Positions 1-7,394 of a stretch of DNA of 64,000 nucleotides are shown in pieces. Every line of letters starts with the position of its first letter. Positions within the stretch are counted from its first letter, which is position 1. The position numbers and the translations under genes are program-made. Source of the DNA: an uncultured Erysipelotrichaceae bacterium (lineage in GTDB: Bacteria > Bacillota_I > Bacilli_A > Erysipelotrichales > Coprobacillaceae); NCBI GenBank assembly GCA_900538465.1, contig UPXV01000004.1, positions 1-64,000 of the forward strand, written 5' to 3'. Below the pieces are notes generated by a model that was not told the origin of the DNA, ran no database searches, and worked only from the letters and a program-made list of their open reading frames with translations.

Positions 1-33
1 AATGAAAAAGATGTTTTGGATATATTGTCTTAA
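1..33 (+). CDS. 3' end of an upstream gene (partial)
   Basis: Frame 1 reads NEKDVLDILS and then TAA at 31-33. A strong hairpin terminator follows at 59-88, which supports a real gene ending here. Only ten codons are visible, so no function can be given. Confidence 0.45.
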   Translation, partial: NEKDVLDILS

Positions 34-58
34 AAATTGAATAGTTATTTTGATAAAG

Positions 59-88
59 AAATCTAAGAGTAAAATCTTGGATTTTTTT
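59..88 (+). terminator. Rho-independent terminator of the upstream gene
   Basis: A 10-bp stem (59-68 with 75-84, one G-U pair) with a 6-nt loop is followed by a T run. It separates the upstream gene from the MATE promoter. Confidence 0.75.
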
Positions 89-102
89 GTCAATAAAATA
101 CT

Positions 103-153
103 AAGGTACCTTGACAATACAAAAGAGGGATATTATAATTATTAGGTACCTAA
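103..153 (+). promoter_or_regulatory. MATE-marR promoter with two AGGTACCT operators
   Basis: A consensus promoter lies here: TTGACA at 111-116, a 17-bp spacer and TATAAT at 134-139. It is bracketed by two palindromes with the same core, AAGGTACCTT (103-112, overlapping the -35 box) and TTAGGTACCTAA (142-153, running into the Shine-Dalgarno site). The centres are 40 bp apart, close to four helical turns. The MarR protein encoded as the second gene of this operon is the obvious binder; that assignment is inference. Confidence 0.8.
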
Positions 154-165
154 GGAGATGATGAT

Positions 166-1518
166 ATGAATAAAGATAAAATGGAGGATAGTCAAATATT
201 ACCACTGTTGGTTGAATTATCAGTACCAGCAATGATTGGTATGATTGTCAATGCAATATACAATATTGTGGATAGAATGTTTATAGGGAATGCACCCCAT
301 TTAGGTTCAGTGGGATTGGCAGGAATTACAATTTCTTATCCTGTAACTTTGATATTGATGGCATTGAGTTTAATGGCAGGGGTAGGTGGAGCAACTCGTT
401 TTTCTATTGCTTTAGGAGCTAAACAAGACGATGATGCGAAGTTCTATCAGGGCAATTCGTTAATGATTACAGTTGTATTTGGATTGATATTTATGATTTT
501 TGGGAATATATTTATGGATCCAATGTTGACTTTTTTAGGCGCTAGTGAACAAGTTTTACCACATGCAAGAGCTTATTTAAGTATTATATTGTATGGAGCT
601 GTTTTTCAATGTGTTGCAATGTGTGGAAATAACTTTTCAAGGGCTCAAGGGAATGCTCGAAATGCAATGGTATCACAATTGTTAGGAGCAGGATTTAATA
701 TTTTGTTTGATTATATTCTCATTGTTCAATTTCATATGGGAATGGAAGGTGCTGCACTTGCAACAATTGGTGGACAATTCTTGAGTATGGTTTGGCAATT
801 ATCATTCTTATTTGGTAAAAGAGGATTGATTCAATGTCGATTTGAACATATGAAATTAAAAAAACATTTTACGTTTATGATTATGAAGACTGGATTACCA
901 GCGTTTTTGATGCAAATGTCAACAAGTTTATTGAATATTGTGATTAATGGAACATTAGGATTATATGGCGGAGATACAGCCATATCAACAGTCGGAATTA
1001 TTACAAGTGTTCAGACATTGATGTTAATGCCATTAACAGGATTAACACAAGGGCAACAACCTATTATTAGTTATAATTTTGGTGCTAAACGTTTTGATCG
1101 TGTTAAAGAAACATTAAAGTATACTGTTATAGGATCAACGATTATTTCAGTCATTGGTTTTATAGCCATTCAATTTTTCCCTGCTATTATTATTTCTATG
1201 TTTAACCATGAAGCAGCTATTATAGATTTAGGAAGTACAGCTCTTAGAATTTGGTTTATTTGTTTGCCATTAGTAGGATGTCAAACAATGTGTGCTAACT
1301 TTTTTCAAGCTATTGGTATGGTAAAACAATCTAGTTTCTTAAATTTATTAAGACAATGTTTGTTGTTAATACCTTTAATTCTTGTTCTTTCATTTGCATT
1401 TGGATTATATGGTGTTTTTGTAGCCGTACCAATTGCGGATTTCATTGCTTTTATAATTACTATGTATTTAATAAAAAGAGAAATGAAAACATTTGTTGTG
1501 GAGGTTACAAATGGATAA
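166..1518 (+). CDS. MATE family multidrug efflux transporter
   Basis: This is a 450-residue integral membrane protein with about twelve hydrophobic segments in two similar halves, the usual length and layout of MATE (MatE) exporters. Such proteins expel cationic drugs or metabolites using a Na+ or H+ gradient across the cytoplasmic membrane. The N-terminal motif around PAMIGMIVNAIYNIVDRMFIG is typical of the DinF/NorM-like branch. The ATG at 166 follows a good AAGGAG site. The gene is first in a two-gene operon with a MarR regulator that overlaps its end, and its promoter carries a pair of palindromic operators, so ligand-induced derepression is likely. The substrate cannot be told from sequence. 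Confidence 0.92.
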   Translation: MNKDKMEDSQILPLLVELSVPAMIGMIVNAIYNIVDRMFIGNAPHLGSVGLAGITISYPVTLILMALSLMAGVGGATRFSIALGAKQDDDAKFYQGNSLMITVVFGLIFMIFGNIFMDPMLTFLGASEQVLPHARAYLSIILYGAVFQCVAMCGNNFSRAQGNARNAMVSQLLGAGFNILFDYILIVQFHMGMEGAALATIGGQFLSMVWQLSFLFGKRGLIQCRFEHMKLKKHFTFMIMKTGLPAFLMQMSTSLLNIVINGTLGLYGGDTAISTVGIITSVQTLMLMPLTGLTQGQQPIISYNFGAKRFDRVKETLKYTVIGSTIISVIGFIAIQFFPAIIISMFNHEAAIIDLGSTALRIWFICLPLVGCQTMCANFFQAIGMVKQSSFLNLLRQCLLLIPLILVLSFAFGLYGVFVAVPIADFIAFIITMYLIKREMKTFVVEVTNG

Positions 1519-1954
1519 AAAGAATTTCCAAGATGAATCTAATCAATTAAATGATTTAACAAGTAAACTTATTAAATGCGGACATATTCTTACACATAAG
1601 ACAGGTAAAAAAAGAGGACAAGAAAATATATTAGATATTTTATTACAATACGAATCTATTTCTCAAAAACAACTTCAAGAAATTCTCGGTATTGAAGCAG
1701 GCTCAATGAGTGAGATTTTATCTAAACTAGAACAAAAACAATTGATTCAAAGATATAAAGATATAAACGACAAAAGAAAATCAATTATTTGTTTAACAGC
1801 ATTAGGAAAAGAAAAAATAAAACATAAAAAATCAAATGATGAAGATATGTTTGATATGCTAACCATAAAAGAAAAACAACAATTCAATGAAACACTAGAT
1901 AAAATATTAAAAGAATGGCATATTAGACATATGAAATGTCAACAAAATAAATAA
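1511..1954 (+). CDS. MarR family transcriptional regulator of the MATE pump
   Basis: A 147-residue winged-helix protein. Residues about 51-80 form the helix-turn-helix (SQKQLQEILG then SMSEILSKLE) and 81-95 the wing, with the DKR motif typical of MarR. The frame is open further upstream, but the ATG at 1511 is preferred because GGAGGTT sits about six bases before it. It overlaps the MATE stop by 8 bp, so the two are translationally coupled. The charged C-terminal third suits the MarR dimerisation helix. It probably represses its own operon through the AGGTACCT pair at 103-153. The inducing ligand is unknown. Confidence 0.88.
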   Translation: MDKKNFQDESNQLNDLTSKLIKCGHILTHKTGKKRGQENILDILLQYESISQKQLQEILGIEAGSMSEILSKLEQKQLIQRYKDINDKRKSIICLTALGKEKIKHKKSNDEDMFDMLTIKEKQQFNETLDKILKEWHIRHMKCQQNK

Positions 1955-1959
1955 CAAAT

Positions 1960-1995
1960 AAAAACACAAATCAGAAAACAATGATTTGTGTTTTT
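1960..1995. terminator. Bidirectional terminator between marR and the AEC gene
   Basis: A 14-bp perfect inverted repeat (1960-1973 with 1982-1995) has an A run on one side and a T run on the other. It can stop transcription from both convergent genes. Confidence 0.85.
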
Positions 1996-2001
1996 ATTGA
2001 A

Positions 2002-2913
2002 TTATGCAAATAGTAAAATAAGAGATGTTAAAGCAACAATACTTATAATAATACTTATAGAGTTCACTGCAGCTGGAACAGGTGAAGAACTTCCTAGCTT
2101 TGAGGAAAATACTGGAGCGACAGATGACACAGGAGCAAATAAACATAAGACAATCATTTTTCTAACAACAATATCTAAAGGAAGTAGAAAATAAACAATG
2201 ATAGATAAAAGAAAAGAAAGAGAATGACGTGTGAAAATAATTTTCTTGATTGTTTTGATTTGAGAAAAATCAAGTTTCACTTCTAATAAAATTCCAATCA
2301 TTAACATCGCTAAAAATGCATTAGCATTTCCTGCAATACTTGTAACACTTAAAATTTGTTTTGGAATAGCAATATGAAATAAAGACAAAAAGAATAAAAC
2401 AATATATGTACAAAAAGGAATAGAAGAAAACAATTTTTTAATGATACTTTGAAAGCTAGGCTTTTCATCAGAAGAAACAACAGTGCTTGCAGCTGTAAAC
2501 GTTCCACCTAAACACATCAAAGCATTTCCTGTATCAAAAAGACAAACATAGGCAATGGCACTTGCGGGAAAAAAGGATTGAACAAAGGGAAGGGTAAAAG
2601 TTCCAATATTATATCCAGATGTATTAATCATTGTCAGTGCACGATCAATTGGCTTTTCATGAGGAGTGATAATATATCCAGCAATATTTGTAATGACATT
2701 TCCAAGAAAACCAATCATTAAAGTTATTAATAAAATAGGGGTAATTTCTAAATTGTTAATTGAAGATAAAAGTGCACAAGGTAAAGTTATATTCATAATG
2801 ATTGTTGATAAAAATTGACCATGTTCTCTTTTACATATTCCCTTTGATTTTAATAAAAATCCAATCACAATAATGAGAATAAATCCCAACGCTTTAATTA
2901 AAATATCTAACAT
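2002..2913 (-). CDS. AEC family transporter (auxin efflux carrier-like permease)
   Basis: A 303-residue protein with about ten hydrophobic helices, matching the membrane transport family PF03547 in length and in the pattern of two five-helix halves. Bacterial members carry malate, other dicarboxylates or unknown organic acids across the cytoplasmic membrane. The central loop near residues 150-160 (SSDEKPSFQSIIKK) is the expected cytoplasmic linker. The start at 2913 has GAGGTGG upstream. It stands alone, convergent with the MATE operon. No neighbouring enzyme hints at the substrate, so it should be called only an AEC permease. Confidence 0.85.
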   Translation of the reverse strand: MLDILIKALGFILIIVIGFLLKSKGICKREHGQFLSTIIMNITLPCALLSSINNLEITPILLITLMIGFLGNVITNIAGYIITPHEKPIDRALTMINTSGYNIGTFTLPFVQSFFPASAIAYVCLFDTGNALMCLGGTFTAASTVVSSDEKPSFQSIIKKLFSSIPFCTYIVLFFLSLFHIAIPKQILSVTSIAGNANAFLAMLMIGILLEVKLDFSQIKTIKKIIFTRHSLSFLLSIIVYFLLPLDIVVRKMIVLCLFAPVSSVAPVFSSKLGSSSPVPAAVNSISIIISIVALTSLILLFA

Positions 2914-2981
2914 AAGTTAACCACCTCGTTTACTATCATATCAAAATCATTAATAAAATAGTGTTATTTTAAAAAAATGAA

Positions 2982-3005
2982 AAAAAGGATTCAATAATCC
3001 TTTTT
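2982..3005 (-). terminator. Terminator of the marR-degV operon
   Basis: A 10-bp perfect stem (2982-2991 with 2996-3005) has a 4-nt loop. Read on the minus strand it ends in a T run just past the degV stop codon. Confidence 0.8.
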
Positions 3006-3014
3006 GAGACAAGT

Positions 3015-3854
3015 CTATTTTTTTGTATATGCAATTAATCTTGCACCTGGACCGGCATGAGTTCCGATAACTGGACCAACACAACCATGTAAAACATCAC
3101 CAAAACCAAATTCGTCACGTAACGTTTGTTCAAATTTATCTAAACCATCATCTTCACCAGTATAGCCAATACAAATAGGTTCATTAAGATCAATTTCTCC
3201 ATCTTCATGAATTAATTCAATAATCTTAGCAGTTGCTTTTGTGGTTCCTCTAGCTTTTGCAAACATTTCTAATCTTCCTTCTTTTAAACCAATAATAGGT
3301 TTAAATTTTAATAAAGTCCCAGCAGTAGCAGCTGTTTTAGATAAACGACCACCTTTATAAAGATATTCTAAAGTATCAACAAAAGCAATAATACGAATAC
3401 GCAGTTTATATTCTTCAAGGATTTCAAAGATTTCTTTTGCATTTTTACCTTCTTCTCTTAGACGAATTGCTTTTAAAGTTAATAATCTTAAAGATTGAGT
3501 TGTACTATAACTATCAATGACATAAATATCATCATATTCAGCTAAATCCTTAGCAATATTTGCACTTTGATATGTACCACTAATCGTACTAGATAAAGTC
3601 ATAACAATAACGCTATCCCCATGTTTTTTAGCATCCTCAAAATATTCTAAAAAATCTTGAGGTGAAGGTTGTGATGTTGTTGGTAAAACTGTACTTTGTG
3701 CAAGTAATTCATAAAATTGTTTTGGTTGTAAATCAACACGATCTTTGTATTCTTTTCCATCAATAATAACTTTTAATGGAACAATATGAATATTTAATTC
3801 TTTGGCATATTCCAAATCAATATCAGAAGTGGAATCAGTAATAATTCTAATCAT
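3015..3854 (-). CDS. DegV family fatty-acid-binding protein
   Basis: A 279-residue DegV (FakB-like) protein of normal length. It shows TDSTSD at 6-11, TTSQPS at 59-64 and TLSSTISGTYQSA at 86-98, the conserved loops that hold the fatty-acid carboxylate. In the known FakA/FakB system such proteins present fatty acids to the kinase FakA for phosphorylation and phospholipid synthesis; no fakA is visible here. The gene starts one base after the stop of an upstream MarR regulator, so the two form an operon. That pairing suggests control by fatty-acid or acyl status (inference). Confidence 0.9.
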   Translation of the reverse strand: MIRIITDSTSDIDLEYAKELNIHIVPLKVIIDGKEYKDRVDLQPKQFYELLAQSTVLPTTSQPSPQDFLEYFEDAKKHGDSVIVMTLSSTISGTYQSANIAKDLAEYDDIYVIDSYSTTQSLRLLTLKAIRLREEGKNAKEIFEILEEYKLRIRIIAFVDTLEYLYKGGRLSKTAATAGTLLKFKPIIGLKEGRLEMFAKARGTTKATAKIIELIHEDGEIDLNEPICIGYTGEDDGLDKFEQTLRDEFGFGDVLHGCVGPVIGTHAGPGARLIAYTKK

Positions 3855-3855
3855 T

Positions 3856-4275
3856 TTATTCTCCTTGTGTCATGTGTTCTTGAATTGTTTTTAACATTTT
3901 TTCGAGTAATTGAACTTCTTCTAAACTAAACATATTTTCAATATCACCAAGGGTCTTTTCAATGTATCGATCATTATCACGATAACAATCCAAAAATTTC
4001 TGTGTGACTTTTAAGCGATAAGCTCTTTTATCTTCTTGGCAAACTTCTTTAACCAAATATCCTTTATCAATCATTTGATTGATTTTATATGTTGCATTGG
4101 GTTGAGAAATCCCCATATATTTCGCATATTCAAGAATAGTTGGATGATTCAACATATAAATAATATCTAAACTGAATGCTTCTTGCATTGTTAATTCTTT
4201 CGAATTGGCACACATTGAAGCATAAAAGTTCATCTTGAAGATATTGTAAACAGATTGAAATTCTTGACTGAGCAT
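3856..4275 (-). CDS. MarR family regulator, cotranscribed with degV
   Basis: A 139-residue MarR protein. The recognition region is at about 45-72 (LEYAKYMGISQPNATYKINQ) and the wing at 73-92 (EDKRAYRL). It lies directly upstream of the DegV gene with a 1-bp gap. A 20-bp perfect palindrome in its own promoter is the likely autoregulatory site. The closest functional analogy is FabT, a MarR repressor of membrane-lipid genes in streptococci, but no fab genes are nearby, so that is a hypothesis from context. A GAGGTG ribosome site precedes the ATG at 4275. Confidence 0.87.
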   Translation of the reverse strand: MLSQEFQSVYNIFKMNFYASMCANSKELTMQEAFSLDIIYMLNHPTILEYAKYMGISQPNATYKINQMIDKGYLVKEVCQEDKRAYRLKVTQKFLDCYRDNDRYIEKTLGDIENMFSLEEVQLLEKMLKTIQEHMTQGE

Positions 4276-4294
4276 AGTACACCTCCTTTGATGA

Positions 4295-4343
4295 TACTTA
4301 AAATATTTTAAGTACAGTATAATATAAAAAATCTCTTTGTCAA
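4295..4343 (-). promoter_or_regulatory. marR-degV promoter with a 20-bp palindromic operator
   Basis: On the minus strand TTGACA (4343-4338), a 16-bp spacer and TATACT (4321-4316) form a promoter. Directly downstream lies the perfect 20-bp palindrome TACTTAAAATATTTTAAGTA (4295-4314), placed to block transcription start. The MarR protein encoded next is the natural binder (inference). Confidence 0.78.
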
Positions 4344-4365
4344 CAAAATAATTAAAAAAATTGAA

Positions 4366-4839
4366 TTAAATAAAATAAAAAAACAAAGCAATAATCACAG
4401 AAACAACAACATCACTTACAAAATGGACACCTGCAAGAATACGACAACCACTTAAAATGATAGCCACAGTCAATGCAAATATACCTAAATACACATTCAC
4501 AGGAAAACAAACCAAAGCAATAATCATACTACTCACTGTATGACGACTCGGAAATGATTCACCAGTTTTGTGTCCAACTAAAGGCGTGATAGGCATACTT
4601 TCATATGGACGAGGACGATTGATTATCTTTCTAATTACACTCACCAACAAAAAGGCAGCTAAAGGGCGCCAAAAAGTATCCCATAATAATGGACTGTTTA
4701 TAAAAAATAAATAAATAAGAACACAAGGATAAATACAAAAAGTAATATATGGAAAATATTTTGTTAAAGTAACGATTATTTTCTCTAACCAAGGCCTTTT
4801 TCTTATCCATGATAACATATGAATATAAAATTTTTCCAT
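4366..4839 (-). CDS. PAP2 family membrane phosphatase
   Basis: A 157-residue membrane protein with the three-part signature of type 2 phosphatidic acid phosphatases. The motifs are K71 with RPRP at 75-78, PSRH at 97-100, and CR at 132-133 followed by H139 and D143. The usual PSGH appears here as PSRH. Family members dephosphorylate undecaprenyl pyrophosphate, phosphatidate or similar lipid phosphates on the outer face of the membrane. Four or five hydrophobic helices surround the motifs. It stands alone, divergent from ychF. An undecaprenyl-pyrophosphate or lipid phosphatase role is the likeliest, but sequence alone does not decide it. Confidence 0.88.
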   Translation of the reverse strand: MEKFYIHMLSWIRKRPWLEKIIVTLTKYFPYITFCIYPCVLIYLFFINSPLLWDTFWRPLAAFLLVSVIRKIINRPRPYESMPITPLVGHKTGESFPSRHTVSSMIIALVCFPVNVYLGIFALTVAIILSGCRILAGVHFVSDVVVSVIIALFFYFI

Positions 4840-4955
4840 TCTATCACCCTTTCTTCTCTATTATACTCAAAACGACAATTGAAGACAAATAGAAATCACT
4901 TGTATTTTAGCGTGTTTTTAGATAAAATGTATAGGAAGTTAAGGAGTGATAATTT

Positions 4956-6056
4956 ATGGCATTAACAGCCGGTATAGTCGGATTACCAAACGTTGGAAAA
5001 TCAACATTATTTAATGCAATTACAAATGCACAGGTGGAAGCTGCAAACTATCCATTTGCGACAATTGATCCCAATGTAGGAGTAGTAGAAGTTCCAGATC
5101 ATCGTTTGGATGAATTAACAAAGATTTTTAATCCAAAGAAAACAATTCCAACAACATTTGAATTTACAGATATTGCAGGACTTGTAAAAGGTGCATCTCG
5201 TGGTGAAGGTTTAGGAAATAAGTTTTTAGCAAACATTCGTGAAACAGATGCGATTTGTGAAGTTGTTCGTTGTTTTAGAGATAAAGACATTACTCATGTT
5301 GATGGGGATGTTGATCCAATTAGAGATGTGGAAACAATTAATTTAGAATTGATTTTTGCAGATTTAGAAACAGTAGAAAAAAGAATTGGCAAGATTGAAA
5401 AGAAAGCAAAATCTGGTGATAAAGAATCTAAAGCTGAAATGGCTGTTTTAGAACCATTAAAAGAAGTTTTAGAAGCAGGAAAACCTGCACGTACATTAGA
5501 ATTTTCTAAAGAAGATCAAGAAATTGTAAGACAATATACATTACTAACAATGAAACCTTTAATCTATGTTGCCAATCTTGGAGAAGAAGATTTAGAAAAC
5601 CCTGATAGTAATCCATTTTATGTACAATTAAAAGAATATGCAGCAAAAGAAAACTGTGATGTTGTTCCTATTTGTGCAAAAATTGAAAGTGAGCTTGTTG
5701 GATTAGATAAAGAAGATAAAGAAATGTTTTTACAAGATTTAGGTATTGATGAAAGTGGATTAGATAAATTAATCAAAGAAGCTTATGCTTTACTTGGTCT
5801 CAATACTTTCTTTACTGTTGGTGCTGATGAAGTGCGTGCATGGACATTTAAAAAGGGAATGTTAGCACCTGAAATGGCAGGAATTATTCATACTGATTTC
5901 CAAAAAGGATTTATTAAAGCTGAAACATATAGCTATGATGATCTTATGGAACTTGGAAGTGAACATGCATTAAGAGAAGCTGGTAAAATTCGTCAGGAAG
6001 GAAAACAATATGTAGGACAAGATGGTGACATCATGTTCTTCAAGTTTAACGTCTAA
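4956..6056 (+). CDS. ychF: Redox-regulated ATPase YchF (Obg family)
   Basis: A full-length 366-residue YchF/Ola1 protein. The P-loop GLPNVGKST is at 9-17, followed by the switch region with DIAGLVKGAS, a coiled-coil insertion around 135-165, and a C-terminal TGS domain with FFTVGADEVRAW and the closing GDIMFFKFNV. YchF binds ribosomes and prefers ATP to GTP; it acts in stress and translation quality control. AAGGAGTGAT precedes the ATG. The stop codon overlaps the start of the downstream sortase by one base, so they are cotranscribed even though the functions look unrelated. Confidence 0.97.
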   Translation: MALTAGIVGLPNVGKSTLFNAITNAQVEAANYPFATIDPNVGVVEVPDHRLDELTKIFNPKKTIPTTFEFTDIAGLVKGASRGEGLGNKFLANIRETDAICEVVRCFRDKDITHVDGDVDPIRDVETINLELIFADLETVEKRIGKIEKKAKSGDKESKAEMAVLEPLKEVLEAGKPARTLEFSKEDQEIVRQYTLLTMKPLIYVANLGEEDLENPDSNPFYVQLKEYAAKENCDVVPICAKIESELVGLDKEDKEMFLQDLGIDESGLDKLIKEAYALLGLNTFFTVGADEVRAWTFKKGMLAPEMAGIIHTDFQKGFIKAETYSYDDLMELGSEHALREAGKIRQEGKQYVGQDGDIMFFKFNV

Positions 6057-6778
6057 TGAAAGAAAAAATAAGAAAAGTTATTCTATTTATTTGTGTTTGT
6101 GTTTTTATCTATTCAGCATTTCAGTTAGGGAAGATATTCTACGATTATTATATGATTGATAAACAGACGAATGAAATCATTCAAGAATATGTGGCTGAAC
6201 CTGAAGAAGACAATGATCCTTTACATCGGATTGTTAATTTTGATGAACTAAAGAAAACAAATCAAGATATTATAGGGTGGTTATATATTCCTGATACAAA
6301 GATAGATGAACCTATTTTAAAAGGAAAGAATAATGATTCTTATCTTCATACAGACTTTTATAAAAAGAGTAACAAGGCTGGGTCTGTATTCATTGATGAA
6401 ATTAATAATCCTGATTTTCAAGATGATAATACTATTATTTATGGTCATAATATGAAAAATGGGTCACGTTTCCATGATTTAAGATATTATGTTGAAAAAG
6501 ATTTTTTTAAAAATCATTCACTCGTATATATCTATTTACCAAATGGAACCATTCAAGTCTATCAAGTTTTTGCTTCAATGATTATTAGTGCTCATAGTGA
6601 TCTTTATCAAAAGGGGATTGATTATGAAAAATATATCAATGATGTTAAAAAACATGCATCTCTTTTTGAAGAGCCAAAAGAAAAACAAGACCCATTGATT
6701 ATGTTAAGTACATGTTATAATGGGACAGATGATCGTTATGTTGTATATGGACAATTAAAAGATACTGTTAAACAATAA
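6056..6778 (+). CDS. srtB: Class B sortase
   Basis: A 240-residue transpeptidase with an N-terminal membrane anchor (about 8-30). The class B catalytic residues are visible: His131 in IIYGHNMKNGSRFHDL, Cys220 in MLSTC and Arg227 in DDRYVVYG. Class B enzymes attach proteins with an NPQTN-like signal to peptidoglycan, or polymerise pili. No substrate with a sorting signal is encoded in this window, so the target must lie elsewhere. The ATG overlaps the ychF stop, which implies translational coupling. A strong terminator follows. Confidence 0.94.
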   Translation: MKEKIRKVILFICVCVFIYSAFQLGKIFYDYYMIDKQTNEIIQEYVAEPEEDNDPLHRIVNFDELKKTNQDIIGWLYIPDTKIDEPILKGKNNDSYLHTDFYKKSNKAGSVFIDEINNPDFQDDNTIIYGHNMKNGSRFHDLRYYVEKDFFKNHSLVYIYLPNGTIQVYQVFASMIISAHSDLYQKGIDYEKYINDVKKHASLFEEPKEKQDPLIMLSTCYNGTDDRYVVYGQLKDTVKQ

Positions 6779-6805
6779 AAAAGTCACGGTTGTGACTTTT
6801 TGTTT
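6779..6805. terminator. Bidirectional terminator after srtB
   Basis: A 9-bp perfect stem (6779-6787 with 6792-6800) has loop GGTT, with A and T runs on either side. It serves the sortase and the convergent recombinase-like gene. Confidence 0.85.
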
Positions 6806-7125
6806 TAGGAAGATTTTGTTTCTATAATCTTGACATGATAATAATCACATAAAAGTGAAAACTCATAAAAAAGATTATCATCAGAAAACAGATTCACCTT
6901 ATTTTCAATAAGAATCATATCAATTCTTTTTGTTTTGATATAAGGTAATAATTGTGTAATAGAATATCTTTGAAAATTTTGACCTGTATCAATTTCTTTT
7001 GTACAACCAATAATTTTCATCTGTCTTTTTCTTGCAAATTCTGTTAATCGAACAGATTGGAAATCTAATAGTTCTTTATGACTTTGAAACAATACACGAC
7101 AATAAATCCATACTCTTTGATTCAA
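6805..7125 (-). CDS. Serine-recombinase N-terminal-domain-like protein, probably catalytically inactive
   Basis: A 106-residue protein that matches only the N-terminal fold of serine recombinases. It opens with VWIYCRVLFQS, then the spaced pattern QSVRLTEFARKRQMKIIG and a later MILIENKV strand. In active enzymes the start reads YxRVS with the nucleophile serine; here position 12 is leucine. There is no DNA-binding C-terminal domain. It is therefore likely a repurposed or decayed domain rather than a working resolvase. Translation appears to start at TTG 7125, seven bases after AAAGGAGG; the ATG just upstream is followed at once by an in-frame stop. A short leader ORF precedes it. Confidence 0.68.
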   Translation of the reverse strand: MNQRVWIYCRVLFQSHKELLDFQSVRLTEFARKRQMKIIGCTKEIDTGQNFQRYSITQLLPYIKTKRIDMILIENKVNLFSDDNLFYEFSLLCDYYHVKIIETKSS

Positions 7126-7166
7126 TTCATAACCTCCTTTTTGTTTATTAAATACAAATAAAGAGA

Positions 7167-7199
7167 TTAAGATTGAAACAATCCTTTCTTAAGAAACAT
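7167..7199 (-). CDS. Ten-residue leader ORF upstream of the recombinase-like gene
   Basis: The minus strand has AGGAGGATGA (7213-7204) correctly spaced before ATG 7199, giving MFLKKGLFQS and a stop. The ribosome site is as strong as that of any gene nearby. It could be a leader peptide or simply a relic. It was found by eye and is too short for coding statistics. Confidence 0.4.
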   Translation of the reverse strand: MFLKKGLFQS

Positions 7200-7394
7200 A
7201 TATATCATCCTCCTTCATGTATAATTATCTCATAAATAATAGAACAATGATTTCTAAAAAATGATTTCAAATCCTAAAAATAGGAGTTCAATAAAAATTG
7301 GTAAATAATACTAATGAATTAATTGATTAAATAGAAGGAATTCGTTAATAATTTCAAATAGAGTTCATATGATAGAAAGGAAAAGAGGTGTAAT

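Noticed and set aside
1988..2194. 68-codon plus-strand ORF
   Set aside because: Antisense to the end of the AEC transporter and starting within a terminator.
7126..7394. CtsR or CIRCE heat-shock operator upstream of the ClpC-like gene
   Set aside because: I looked for tandem GGTCAAA-type repeats and the CIRCE inverted repeat and found neither.
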